DNA of 64,000 nucleotides, from contig JAHNUO010000009.1 of assembly GCA_019787685.1 (NCBI GenBank), forward strand, positions 62,001 to 126,000, in the 5' to 3' direction. Positions within the stretch are counted from its first letter, which is position 1; the number at the start of each line of letters is the position of its first letter. Shown here piece after piece: positions 11,315 through 23,787 of this stretch. Made by a program: the position numbers and the translations under genes. The DNA is from Chiua virens (lineage: Eukaryota; Basidiomycota; Agaricomycetes; Boletales; Boletaceae). The notes under the pieces were generated by a model, which saw nothing but the letters and a program-made list of their open reading frames with translations, was not told the origin of the DNA and searched no databases.

Positions 11315-14300
11315 CTACAACGTGACAGTGATACAGTAACCCATCTCGATATCCTCCGACACGCTCATACATAGAACCTCCACCCCGTAGTATCTCTGCC
11401 AGTCAAGTTTACATCAGGGTGTTCTCAATAAATTTGATCACTCACCACCACAGCATCTTGGAACGTACACATCGCTTCGTTCAACGCGTCCACCACCGCC
11501 CTCGTCTTTCGCTCGACCCCGCACAGCAACACGAGCTCTTGCGGCACAGCCTGCCACATGTCTACACAAGAGAGCATCTGTGCAATCAGCACGTCTTCAT
11601 CTGTTCCATCCGTCAGTCGATTCCCTTCCCATATAACGTGTACATACCAAACGGCCGTCCACTTGGACTCGCAATCACGACCACAATCGGTCCACGCTTC
11701 TCGGTCCGACGGACCATCGTCTCACACTGTCCCTCGACGAACAGCCGATGATCGATCACGTCTGCCATTCGGTTCGACACCGTCTTGATTCGACGCATCG
11801 TTAGATGTCCCCATCCCCTTGCAAGGTATCCCCATCGCGGGGCTCCTATAAACACCTCGATTCTCCACGCCATCTGCATACAACCGTCAGCGCATTCATT
11901 CCACTAGATCCACACACGTACCATCCTCCACAACACCTTGGACTCGAGAATGGACCCCAACCACGCTTGATGTTCCGCATGTTTCATCCGAGCCTCCCAG
12001 TGTGCCACCAAACGCCGCGGGTACGATCTGCGCTCAGCTATCAGTTCCATGCGTGGTGCATATATGCGCTGAACGAACCGACTCAGGGTTCTGCGCACAC
12101 CCCCGCGTTCAGCGATATCATACATCTCCACCACCACCCATTCCGTTTTGAAACCTTCCATATAGTCGAGCGAGGGCCTGCAACCATCGTTAACTCCAGA
12201 GGGCCGCAAGACAGAAAAGGCGACATTACACTTTACGGGGCACCTCTTGCTTGCCCCATGTCATCGAATCAGCTGCTAATTCACTTCTCGGATCAGTTTC
12301 TGATACGCGTTCGGCTGGTTATATACACACCTCGCATACACGCCCGTCACCGCACCCGCCAATGGGACTGTCGGCTCGATTCGTGGCGATATAGATGCCG
12401 AGGACGACTCCGCAGAGTCCTCCTCAGTAGCATCGTCCACCGAATGCTCCTCGTCCTTTTCGAGGCCATCTTCCGTGTGTGTCCTATCGTAACCGGGACG
12501 ATCAGCTACTACTACGCGTATGACCATACGATACGTACGCTTGCAAATCAGAGATACCGTATTCACCAGACAGTTCTTGTGCTTGCACGTCAGCCGACCC
12601 ATTGATGTCTTCATGCGTCTCGGACGTGTCGAATTCTGAACGTATGACCGCAACATCCCCGGTCCCATCCAACCCGTGCTCGTCGCCGATGCTCTGTGAA
12701 CTCTGTTCGTGCACCGACCGCACAGCGCGCAGCGAAAGCGGTCTGTCACATACTTGATTAGCGCCGACGCATGTCCAATGTCAACGACACGCACCGACTC
12801 AGTCCTCGACACAGCCCCCCACATTCCGCGACATCGTACGGTTCGACACCGACCCATTCCTTTTTAAAACCGTCGAGATAGTCGAGCGAGGGCCTATCGC
12901 CTGGGTGAGTAAAAGAGTGGCGTGCGACAGTAAAGACGCACACGCGGTGGTGAAACACGGTTTGGATCCCTTGATGCGTCACGGCGTCCGACGCGGACAT
13001 GGCGCGTGTGCGCGTCACCGCATCCCCGTTCAATCGAGACGCCACGCCTGAAATCAAGGCAGCGCCTGCTGTCATCACCAGCTCCTCGCCCTCGGACCGA
13101 CTCTGTAAGGTATCCCGGTCCTCATCCTTCGTTTCGCCTCTGAGACGCTTCTCCCTAAAATGACAAACTCAGCGGGACAGAGAAAACACAAGAGACGGAC
13201 GCACGACGTCTGTTCCTCCTCGTGTGTGACGCTGACAGCGCCGTGCGCTTTTTGATGACTGTTCTCGTCCAGTCTCGACGACACGTCCTCGACCACGTCT
13301 TGTTTGAATGTATGGATTTCCGTGGTGGTCGCTGCCTCTAAACTGGTATCAATCTCATCGTTGGACACAGTGAGGACACGGTGCGTCTCGTGAGACGACA
13401 CGTCCTCGACCGTGTCTTGTTCGAATGTATGGATCTCCGTGGAGGTGGTCACTACGTCGAGCACCTCTAAACTGGTATCAATCTCATCGTTGGACGCCGC
13501 AAAGACACCATGCGCCTCGTGATGACTGCTGTCATCCAGCGCCCATGTTGATGACACGTCCTCGACCGCGTCTTCCTTGGATGTGTGGATCTCCGCGGTG
13601 GTGATCGCTACGTCGAGGTGCTGTGCTGTCTGAACGTCGGTCGTCGCCATGTCCGTCGTCCTGCCGTCCAGTGTCAATGTCGTCGACACACTGTCTTCGT
13701 CATACGTGTGGGTTTCTGTGGTGGACGCCGACACATCAAGGTGTTGCGTTGTCTGAATGTCGGACGCTGCCACCTCTGTCGTTAAACACCTGCTATCGTC
13801 CAGTGTGAATGTGGTTGAAACGTCTTTGAGCGTGTCCTCGCTGGACGTGCGGATTTCTGTGGAGGACGCCGATGCATCAAAATGCCGTGTTGTCTGAACG
13901 TCATACGCTGTTTCGTCGGTCGTCATCCATGTCGACGATACATCCTCGACAACATCCTGTTCGAATGTGCGGATGTTCACGGAGGCGGTGGACACGTCCT
14001 CTGAACTAGTCTGAATCTGCACATTGGACGCTGAATAGTTTTTGTCAGAAACCGTTCTCCGAAACGCACATGAAAACGGAGAGATACGCACCCACGATCT
14101 CTTCCTCGTGTTCGCTCCTGTCCGATTCCGATGTTTGGATCTCTGTGCGGCGAGATGCAACGGCATCGCACATTTCCACGGCGGTCTTACTCGATACTTG
14201 TCCCTCCTCACTCGCCACGACATGCGCATCACGTTCCAGCACACCACAATCTACAGATCGCTCTTCCTCTTGCTCATTCTCGACACGTTGGGTGCGCTGA

Positions 14301-17300
14301 TCAGTCGTACATGCAACATGTCTAAGTGAATGCCTGGATCAGCCAGCGACAAACCCACGGGATCGGCACAACACTCACGTATCATCCGAGGATGACACCG
14401 TCTTCACGCTTTGCTCTTCAGCGGAAGCCACGATAACCCCTCGGATCCGCTCTTCGGTCGCTGACTTGATGCTGTCCGCCCGTGAGTTCGATTCTACAGC
14501 GATCGCCGTCGATTCCAGAGTGAGCGTGGTGTGCTCGACATGGTCTTGTTCTTGCTCCTCCGACACAATTACCTCCCGTTCCATCTCCTCGTCGTTTGCT
14601 GTCTGACGCCTCGTCACTTGGGTTGCTTCATCGACCGCGATATACGCATCCCGTTCCAGCAACGTGCGATCCACAAACTCTTGTGCTTGCTCGTCCCGTT
14701 CGATGCGTTGATCTGTCGTACGTGTATCGTTCACGACAAGTTCACGTCTAAGTGATCCCAGGTCAGCTTGTCGCGACAAACAGGTCAAAAGACACTCACA
14801 TTTCATCCGAGGACGACACCATCTCCACACCCTCTCCCACAGAGGTCACGAACACTCCGGCCTGTGCCGATCCAACAACAGCCATCGATTCCAAAGTGCG
14901 CTCTTCTTGCCCCTCCGACACGATCGTCTTCCGTTCGACATCGTCGTGACTGGACGTCCGTACACGGTCACTAGAAATACCCATGTCAGCAAACCAGACA
15001 CCATGGCACGCGTCAGCGTCACTCACACGGACACCAGACTCGCCGATCGTTCCAACCCCACAGCCTCGTGTTCGACATCACCGTCTCTCCACGACGTCGG
15101 GGACGGACTGGCATCGAAAAGTACAGCGTCTGTCTCAGATATGCTATTCCAACCCGCCTCTTTCTCATCCGTTTGCATCGTGAGCGTTTGGTCCATCATC
15201 ACCGTGTCGGACGCAGACGCGGAGACCAACGCAACGGAGGACCTGCAGCCAGTCGTATCTTGCTGCCCAGATTCACCAACGTCAAGCGCCTGGTGCACCG
15301 ACGTGTCGCAGACCTCGTCGGACAACACCTCGGAAGTTGTCACCGCCGTTCGCTGCTGTGTCGTGAGCTCATCCCGAATCGTGCTGCTAACCCATTCGGT
15401 CGACTCTGACGTGGCGTCGACAGCGCGTTCGCCCGTGGAGGTCGCGGTTACGTCGCTACAATTGCGTGATTAGCCTGCGTGCTGAGACGACAACGAGATA
15501 CAAACATTTTTTCCTGGTGCTCTCCGATCACCGCGACAGCTTCATGGTGCGCACCTAGAGAAGCAGTCTCGCTGACACCAAGGCCGCTTGCAGTATCCAG
15601 GTCTCCACGGTATTGCACGCTCATCCTCGCGGCCTGCTGCTCATCGTTTGCCTCGACCTCACCGCGACTCTGTACCTGGTCTCTCTCCAACATAACTTCC
15701 GAAGCGCTATGAAACTTGTTGGCAGGACAACATCACAATGGAGTAAAACCGCGCACCTATCCGCACGCAAATCAATCGCCGATTCTTGTCTTGTTTCCAC
15801 GTCCTGTCTGGTGAGACTGCACGTGTCATCCGTCTCGACGACGACCGGCGTCCCGGGTTCTGATTCGACGTCTGCGAGGGGGGAGGTGCATATGACACCT
15901 GGGGAACTGCATGAAGACTGCAAGACGAGATGGGGCGTCTCTGCACGACTGGAGGGACGCGAATCGAGCCTGCCAAAGCATGAGTACGTGCAACCCGGAT
16001 CATGGAACAGGACGCACTGCGGATCGGGCAAGATACCTTCCGCCAGCGATCCTCGCCAGTAGCCAGCGGAAGACCGGCATGAGCGGTCACCAGAATCGGA
16101 TCTCTGGATGTTCTCCGTAGCGTGGGCGGTCGTGTCCAAGCAAAGCGACGTGGACGTGTCCTCTGCAACTTGTCTCGTACTCGTTTCGGACGTGACGCTG
16201 TCGCAGAACAGTCACAAAGAAACATCCTCAACGACGTAGAGGCCAACAGGCGAAAAGAATACTGACCTATTACGTACTTGGACCGTCTCCGTCTCAAGAG
16301 CGGATCGTTCCTGTAACACAGATTCTGATCTTGATTCCAGGCCAACGTTGGATACCACCGTCACGCTTCCGCTGCTGACCTGCTCCGACGTGGACGCCAC
16401 TTGTTCGACTTGCTCCTGTCCTATCAAATGTTGTTGCGAGACAGAAACATGGGTTTCGTGCGCCGACGCGGATGTGCCTTCTGCAACTTGAATCGCACTT
16501 GTTTCTGACGTAGCGCTGTCGCAGAACAGTTAGAAAGAAACATCCCCGATGCAAATGACATGGAGGCCAACAGATGAAAAGAACACTGACCTGGTACGTA
16601 CTTGAACCGTCTCCGTCTCAAGAGCGGATCGCTCCTGTAACACAGATTTTGATCTTGAATCCAGGACGTTGGATGCCACCGTCGCGCTTCCGCTGCTGAT
16701 CTGCTCCGATGTGGACGTCACTTGCTCTTGTTCCACCAAACTTTGTTGCGAGACAGAAGCGTCCTGATCCGCGTCCTTTCGGGTCACCGAAATGGTTGCA
16801 CTCTCTCTGTTCCGAACGTCAGAAAATAGCAAGACCGCGGAAAAGGATCGTTTCACTCACGAGATCACTTGTTCATGAACATCGCACACCTCTCTCGACG
16901 CCTCTGACTCGGACGTCGTTTGCTGTTGGATCACCTCCATCGAGGACGTATCCCCGTGGATGATATCATCCATTAAGTGGAGGCCTGCAGCAGCAACGGC
17001 CACAATGACACAGGCGTCCACGACGTCACCCCCCGAAATACGCGCGGCATCCGAGGTTGTCCGAGTCTCCGACGCTGCGACAGGCGAAGGTGAGCTACAT
17101 CGGGTCAGTTCCGCGCTGGAGATCCCCTCCGTATGGACCTCGTCATCATTTTTCTCGACTTGCGATGTCACTGTTGCGTTGAACGTACTATAAACCAGGT
17201 TAGGACCGTTGGACGGGATGATCTTGTTGCCACGGACCTGCTATAAGAATTATCCGCCGTGGAAACTGACGGAACGGCAATGGTCGCAACGGATTTTCCC

Positions 17301-20300
17301 ATCGTTGCTTTCGTCGAGACTTGCACTGACAGCACAGCGTCTTCTTCGACTCTTTGTTCAGTCGAAATTTCGCCATCGTTCTCGACGACAGAGGTATACC
17401 CTTGAGACTCATGAGCTTCATACTCTTCTTTGACGACCTCCAGCTCACGAGATTGCCCGTGTCCCAACTGTTGAAGCAGAAGCCCATGCAACTCCGTGCC
17501 CGACGTCAGAGGACTCTCGTCGCGCGTAGAGAGCACGGTGACAGGTTGCAACACGAGAGACGGGGCATCCCGGGGTCGCGATACAGTGATGGACCCACTT
17601 GTGGATCTGTTGTCTTCTGACGTACCAACCGTGACGTGCGAATCTTGGACAATGCTGATCGAACGTGCATCGACCTCTGTCACTGTGGTCGCTTCCTCGT
17701 CGAGAGGCAGGAGTGTAGGGAGACGACGTAGTCTGGGGCTGCGGCCGCCGTCGAGAGGGGCCATCGTGACGGATAAGCCAACGTTATCCGACTCGTTTTG
17801 TGGTGGTGGGTTGCCGTCGAGCAGGCACGTCTGCTCCTCGCTTCGTATTGAACCGTGCGATGCGTCGCCGGTAGATTGTGAAGACTCTCCAGCGAGTAAT
17901 AGCCCTCGACTGAGTTCGCGAGTGTCGGATGCGACATGTTGCTCGTGGTCAACATCGTGTACGCTCGAGCTCGGTCTTTCCTCATTTCTACCGGCGAAGT
18001 TAGCTTGGGTTGTACTAAAAAACAAGAGAAGAGATGCTGACGTTACTATTACGGTTGTCACAACTACTTCATCCTTATGTGTGGACGACCAAGTGTCATC
18101 GATGACGATGTTAGGTGGCTCGAGGGGGGAGATCGAATTTGGAACGAGTCCTTGAGATATCGGGTGCGTTTCCTGAATGGCGTTAGTTGCGATGGTGTCC
18201 AAGGTGGTCTCAACGTGGGATGCTACAATGTCTGTCGTCACGAGCTTGCTGTCGTCCAGTGCTGACACAGACGAAATGTGCTCGATCGTGTCCCCGGACG
18301 TGTGGATTTTCATGGTCGAGGAAGTTGACACGTCGGTATGTTGGGTTTCCTGGATGGTCCCTGGACTGGTCTGAAGGGTCGAAACATGGGATCTATCCAC
18401 ATAGGTTTCTGTGAACGACTGACGAGACTCGTCGGTACACGATTCGATCGTCTTGTCATATTGGATCAGGTCGATTCTAGAGAATGAACTCGCATCTCGA
18501 ACCTCCTCAGAGGATCCACTCGTCGCCGTTCCGGACTGCACTGCGACGATTTCCGCTCGTCGTACTCCTTGATTGTCTGAAGCTGATTCCGGGAATTTCG
18601 CAAAATCGTTTCTGTGACGAACCCTTCTGTACATGCCTGTATCTGAGACGGAACACGCTCACCTCATCGTTCCATTTGTCGACGTTTGCTCTACGTGCGC
18701 GCATACTTCAGGAGAGACTGCAACGATTGTCTGCTCTTGTGATCTTGCGCTTGGACTCGGACAAGCGGATAAGTATCCGTCCTCGCATTTCGTGGATGAT
18801 GTCTTGCAAGTCAGTACATCTCGCTCTCTGCTCGTTTCTAGATGTTCTTCAGATCCGACGGAGAGGGAAAGGTCTTGAGTCGAGCTGCTACCTTGTACCA
18901 CTGCGTCCATCTTGCGCTCCCGTGACGCAACCCTAGACGAGATCAGTTTCAAAAGATCGATGTGAACAGAGCACGATGGAACTCACGCCTGGGTGACGTA
19001 CATCATCTTTTTGTAGGCGTCCCGTTCCTCTTGAGTTTTCCCGCTAACAAGCATCGCGTGCTCCGACCCCACGAAGTTCTGTTGTCTTGTTTGATTCAAA
19101 GATACGTTCTCGATGACGTTTCCTTCTGTTGATAGTAGCTTCTCTTCAGATACTACAACCATGCTTCCAGTGGAGACATCGGGACAGTCGTCCGATCGGG
19201 CGCCTACGCCCAGAGTGTCTTGACATTGTTTGTGAACACAGAAAAGCGTACCCGACGAAGAGCTTACCTGTGCGGCTATCCAAGTGCTCGACGCGTTTTC
19301 GTTCGTCGCTCGTCTCAAGCTGAGCACTTCGTTCATCGATAGATCTTCTATGAGAGTTGGTATGTACATTCAGTCAGATGGATGCTGATCCCACGTACCG
19401 GATACGATCAATGTCTGTATCAGCTTTGTTCAAGGAGGGCGCTGTAGGGACACGCGCTGTCGTCTTCGAAGACCTTGATGATGCTGTCTTGCATACGGTG
19501 CTATTCACAGCGGTATCTTTCGCGACATTGCGGCGGTCTTCAAGCAAAACGTCACTGTGTTTTGAATGTTTCTCGTGCTGGGACTCGGTAGCAGCCTCGT
19601 ATGCGACGGCGGCAACACACGCCGCTGCGAGTACCGCGGACACTACCGAACCCTCTTGCTTGGATGAAGTAGGCTTATCTTTGTTAACAAGATTCCCATT
19701 TAACTTCCTCTGACCTTTGATTTCGTGTACGACACGGTCCTCGACTGCGACACCACTGGGGAGACTAGAGAATTTCCCATCAGCCAGAACACAATCAAAC
19801 GACTCCTATGCCCTACCTGGTCTCATCTCGCCTGAAATCAACCTCCTTACGTTCCGTGGAGGTCACATCCACGCCATCCTCGGTCTCTAAATGCTTGCTG
19901 CGAGGTACCGTATATTTGCTTCGCGTGGTCGACGCCATCGTGTGCGTCTTCTCATCCCACCCCGCTTCGCCTCGTCGGGATTCCTCATCTTCACTCCTTC
20001 CCAATCGATACGCCGTATCCCTGATATGACTGGGATCGACACCAGGAGGACTATAGGAAACGTGAGAACAACGATCAATGTATCCAGTGCGAGTACCCAC
20101 TAATGTGCTGGGATGTCCTGAGAAAATTGGTCGGATGCTGTCACCTTGCGCGACACTTCCAAGTTTGATGCGGCTCCCCTCTCAACTCGGAGCGGTTTGG
20201 TGAGGATAGCTGGAACCGATTCTCGCATCACGAGATCCTCTCGAACCATGCGATCACCCAGGGACGAAGTATTGGACACCATCTTAGTATCGGCTTGCGA

Positions 20301-23300
20301 TTGAGAGTTAATACGCGCTACTGCTACCTCCGTGGTCTCATTATCATTATTCTGGTCGGAAGAGCGACTGAAACCACCCTTCTCCGGACCACTTAGATTT
20401 CGGTTAGCATCTGTGCCGTGCCAACTGGTACAAAGACTACCTTAATTTTCGATCGAAGGATCGAGCAATACCATCATTAAAGACTTCGCACCATTCGGAG
20501 GTCTGTATCTGAACCAAGTCGCCTTGTGGGGATCGGAACGTCTCATTGCCAGTGATGACATGGGTGCCTTGCGCCGACCCGTAACTGTGGTCTCTGTCAC
20601 CGGCATCAATACATCCGGCGACACGCTGCATAGCGTGCGGCTTAAGACTAGAACATTGGGGATCAGCAGGTGAATTGGCCCGGCCGCGTCTAGCTTCGAT
20701 CGTCCAGGAATCTTTCCGTTGTAGCTCTTCCGACACTTGTTCGTCGATCTCGGGACGTCCTCGTTGCAAATGTCCACCCAATGTCGCGGTAGCGATAGTG
20801 GTTGGCCCGACTGATTTCCTAACGTAACGTCAGAAGAAAGCGCTCCTATGAGGAAGGATCACCTACGAGGCATCAGAGAGATCATCAACCCTTTCCTGAA
20901 TGTCCGTCGTGTTCGTGCCACGAGCAAAACCTGACCTTCGAGTTGTGAACCGATCCTCTTGACTTCTGTCTGCGATCGGACGGGATGAAGAAACGACTGG
21001 AGACTCATTGGAAGTGCTTCCGGAAATGCCAGTGGTAACAGCTGCCACCTCGAGTTTCGAAGGTGTGTCATGGCCGCGAGACGATGTCCTCAGTTTACCT
21101 GACAATTCTACATTGGAACTAAGCCGGCGGCGAGGAGCACCGGAACCGACTTCAAGAGGCGCGATCTTTATGGGAACGGATTCCGAGGGCTGATGCTGAC
21201 CGGCACGAGGGGACGCGACGACCAACGGTTCTGCAACGCGTGGACTAGGTGACTGGACTCTCGCAGACACGTCACCCTTAGGGCGATATGTGGACCCGGT
21301 TGATGTGTCCGCTAAAGATTCCGCCACTAACGAGTGCCGTAATTCAGAACCGAGAGCAGTCCGTATAGGTGGGGATTTCGAAAGCTGGTGGTCAACACCT
21401 AGGGACACAGCGGCCAGCGGTCCCGTAACGGATGAACGAGGTGACCGGAGTCGCACCGGGATATCACCCTGAAAGCGGTTTATGGACTTGGTCGACACGT
21501 CCGTCGAAAAATCCGCCACTAACGAAGGCCGTAATGGAGGACCAGGGGACACAACGATCGGCGTGGATCGTAATTCAGAACCGAGAGCAGCACGACGATT
21601 TTGACCTCTTGATTCATCGAACTCTACAACGGCGCTACGACCATCAACGCCAAACGTCGTGGACACAACCTCACTAAAGAGTAATAAGAGCACAACACTG
21701 CAACAAAAAAACTGGAACAAACCAATCATCACTCTCTTTTTTCATTCCCTTTAACGATTGCCCGATCGACCAAATAGGGGAACTCGGATGGATCGGTCGT
21801 GGCATCTGGACCAAGGTATCTTGAGGAACGTGCCGCATATGGGGCTTCAGTTCATGAGAACCTGCACTAATCCGGCCCTGGGGAGTTCCGTCGACAATTC
21901 TCTCAGTCCTCCCTGAAATTGTGACCGGAGAAACCGCAGTAGGGAGGGCACTCCGATTTATTGAGCCACTTTCGGTATCACTGAGAGATCGGTTATCGTC
22001 CCTATGCTTGGCGTGAAGTGATGAACGATGGTAGCCAGGGCCAGATGTACCGAGTCCGGATAACTCGCGGCGACCAGTCAACGGAGAAGATACTCTGACC
22101 GCACTGGACGGTTGAGCATTGCTACGAGAAAATTCAGAGGGTAACCAGGACAGAGAATGTAGACACGAACGTGAAACGATTCGAATACGTTTCGCTCTCG
22201 GTATCTGAGAGATTGCGTCCGATGGTATCTTCGGTAAAAAGGGCCAGTCTCTTAGGAGAACCAATTGTAGGAGTAGCAGAAGCAGCCAATGTCTCTGGAA
22301 GTAGAAAATGATTGATAGGAGAGAGAATGCTCTTCGTATGAGGACTCGTAGCTCTGTGTTCATTCTGAAGGAGACGGTGCGTGTTCCATTGCTCGGGAAT
22401 GGTCTCCTTACCACGAGGGCTTGTGAGACGAGCTGACAACATTTGCGAGAGCGAGCCAGTACGACTACGGGATTGAGACGGCTCACGGATCGCTGGATCT
22501 TGTTCGTTGTGGTTATGAGCAGTAAAAGAACTCCTGAAATATAAATCAATCCCTCGCAGACAAGTAGAAGACTCCAAAACAAACTTATGAAATTGCAGAG
22601 GGCTACTCAGTCTGTGCACCTTCTGGACTCTTTCCACAGCTTCAGGGAATAGCTTTGAAGCTTGATTGATTTGCGATGTGTCTATATTACCACTGTCGAT
22701 ATGGAGAGCGCCACACCCACACGTGCGGGAGCAATTATGGCCCTGCGGAGTTTGGGGTGCGGACTGAAAAATGAAAGGTTCGTTGACCCTGTCTTCCTTG
22801 CGATGTGATGGAAACATCGACAAATGTGAGCCTGGACCAAATAGTTTAGACCGTCCTGCTGCTTCCTCAAGGGTTGCGGAAGTTATCACGTGAGGGCTGA
22901 CGGGGGTCAAAGGTGAAAGATGCTTATCAACGGAATGGTCATAACTAGAAGGGTACACGAATCAGAGATTCGTTCGTTGATGGTAACAAGCAGAAGTACC
23001 TCTCCTTCTTATCGTCTGGAATGACACGCAATATCTCGCTATTCAGTAGCAGGCTTGTCGAAATCTCTTTCTCTGTTTTAGAGGAATGTTGCGCAGTGCT
23101 CGAGACAATGAAAGAACTTTGCTGAAACTTGTCGCGTCCTTGACTGACATTCCATCGCATTTCAATCGCAGAGCAGAGAACTTCATATCGTTTTACCTAG
23201 TAAAGCTGGTCACGAGACTATCAAAAAGGCGACATGCACGCAGGACTCACGGTCACCTGCCGACCTGCGTAGGTAATAAGGGCACCCGATGGCATTCCAG

Positions 23301-23787
23301 TTCCTGCCTTTCCAACGCCTGACAGATATGTTGAGAGTAGACAAATGAGCAGATTCAGATCCTTACAATAGTGGCCCTAATTTACCCCAGCTGATATCAG
23401 AGGACGCATCGCGGAGGAATGAGAACGACTTTACTTCTAAGAATGCGCGTGCAATGAACTGAGGGCCACCATAAGCTTCTGAGAATGGCACGGCATAATC
23501 TGGTATGATATTGTCTGACACGAGCACCTACGGGTCATTAGTAGGAAAGCTCTTATAACTTGTGATCATCATACCCAAACAAGTGGAAGTGGTGCCCCAC
23601 GTAGCTTAACTTCTTGAGTGCTCTTTCGGGCATCTTCCATAAGTTTGTCGCGTCGTATAAGTCTATCCCCTATTGGCGACAACGTCGCGGTGGGATATTC
23701 TGCAGAAAACATGCTGCGGCAGTCGATCCGCGGGCTCGCACCCCTCTTGAGAGGAGAAAGGTTGTCGGATTTGAGTGGCGACATCAT
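11315..23787 (-). CDS. Giant DM9-like domain repeat protein, about 3,535 aa
   Basis: A single 34-exon model keeps reading phase across 12.5 kb (10,608 coding nt). Residues about 71-148 match the DM9/DUF3421 pattern: a Trp-Val start, IPDYAVPF, then QFIARAF, GKAG, GALITYAGRQV and a closing KRYEVLC. DM9 proteins of animals are sugar-binding lectins; the assignment here is from pattern. Next come about 900 Ser/Arg-rich residues, then Ser/Thr/Glu/Val-rich repeats. These include copies of a unit ending in T-x-E-I-H-T then VEDVSS (exon 13205-14030). Hydrophobic segments occur near residues 1185-1203, 1646-1664, 1976-1996 and 3097-3112. The last about 430 residues are non-repetitive and Trp/Arg-rich. 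Twenty-four of 33 introns are phase 2. No stop or frameshift is seen. The location is uncertain: no signal peptide is seen at either of the two adjacent Met starts. An alternative is two or more adjacent genes, but unbroken phase argues against that. Confidence 0.75.
11922..12893 (-). repeat. Duplicated PSLDY-type exon in the giant gene
   Basis: The exons 12795-12893 and 11922-12177 both begin, after a phase-2 intron, with the codons for PSLDY(L/M)(D/E)GFK. They continue with related EWVxVExYDxAExGG and LSR blocks. The second copy then extends into unique Arg-rich sequence. This is an internal exon duplication in the C-terminal part of the 3,535-aa protein. Confidence 0.75.
13205..14030 (-). 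repeat. Coding repeats of about 40-45 aa
   Basis: This exon encodes at least four tandem diverged units of about 40-45 aa. Features repeated in each are an ASDVQTTQHLDV-like or ASNDEIDTSLE block, T-(T/S)-x-E-I-H-T, a D/E-rich spacer and VEDVSS. A related unit (MKIHTSGDTIEHISS, then VTTDIVASHVETT) appears in the exon 17238-18611, so the repeat family is spread over several exons of the same gene. Confidence 0.7.
16198..16806 (-). repeat. Tandem exon-intron duplication
   Basis: Exons 16591-16806 and 16267-16515 encode near-identical stretches (SVSQQ, QVxSTSEQ, SGSxTV, SVLQERSALETETVQVR). The introns that follow each exon (16516-16590 and 16198-16266) are themselves clearly copies. Both begin GTCAGT, share a TGTTGGCCTC block and end CTGTTCTGCGACAG. 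The unit duplicated as exon plus intron. Confidence 0.85.

Noticed and set aside
11805..12605. 266-codon plus-strand frame
   Set aside because: Antisense to well-supported exons and introns of the giant minus-strand gene.
14907..15473. 188-codon plus-strand frame
   Set aside because: Mirror of repeat exons of the giant gene; it crosses several confirmed-phase splice sites.
18014..18064. Possible intron in the giant gene
   Set aside because: All candidate donors would shift the frame to a stop; read-through keeps the frame and gives a hydrophobic segment.
17496..18155. 219-codon plus-strand frame
   Set aside because: Antisense to exon 17238-18611; low-complexity Ser/Arg composition only.
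20101..20160. Apparent gene end (stop after SQDIPAH) splitting the giant gene in two
   Set aside because: A GTGTCG donor at 20156 and an 11-nt exon restore phase exactly; downstream exons continue without a start codon or promoter-like gap.
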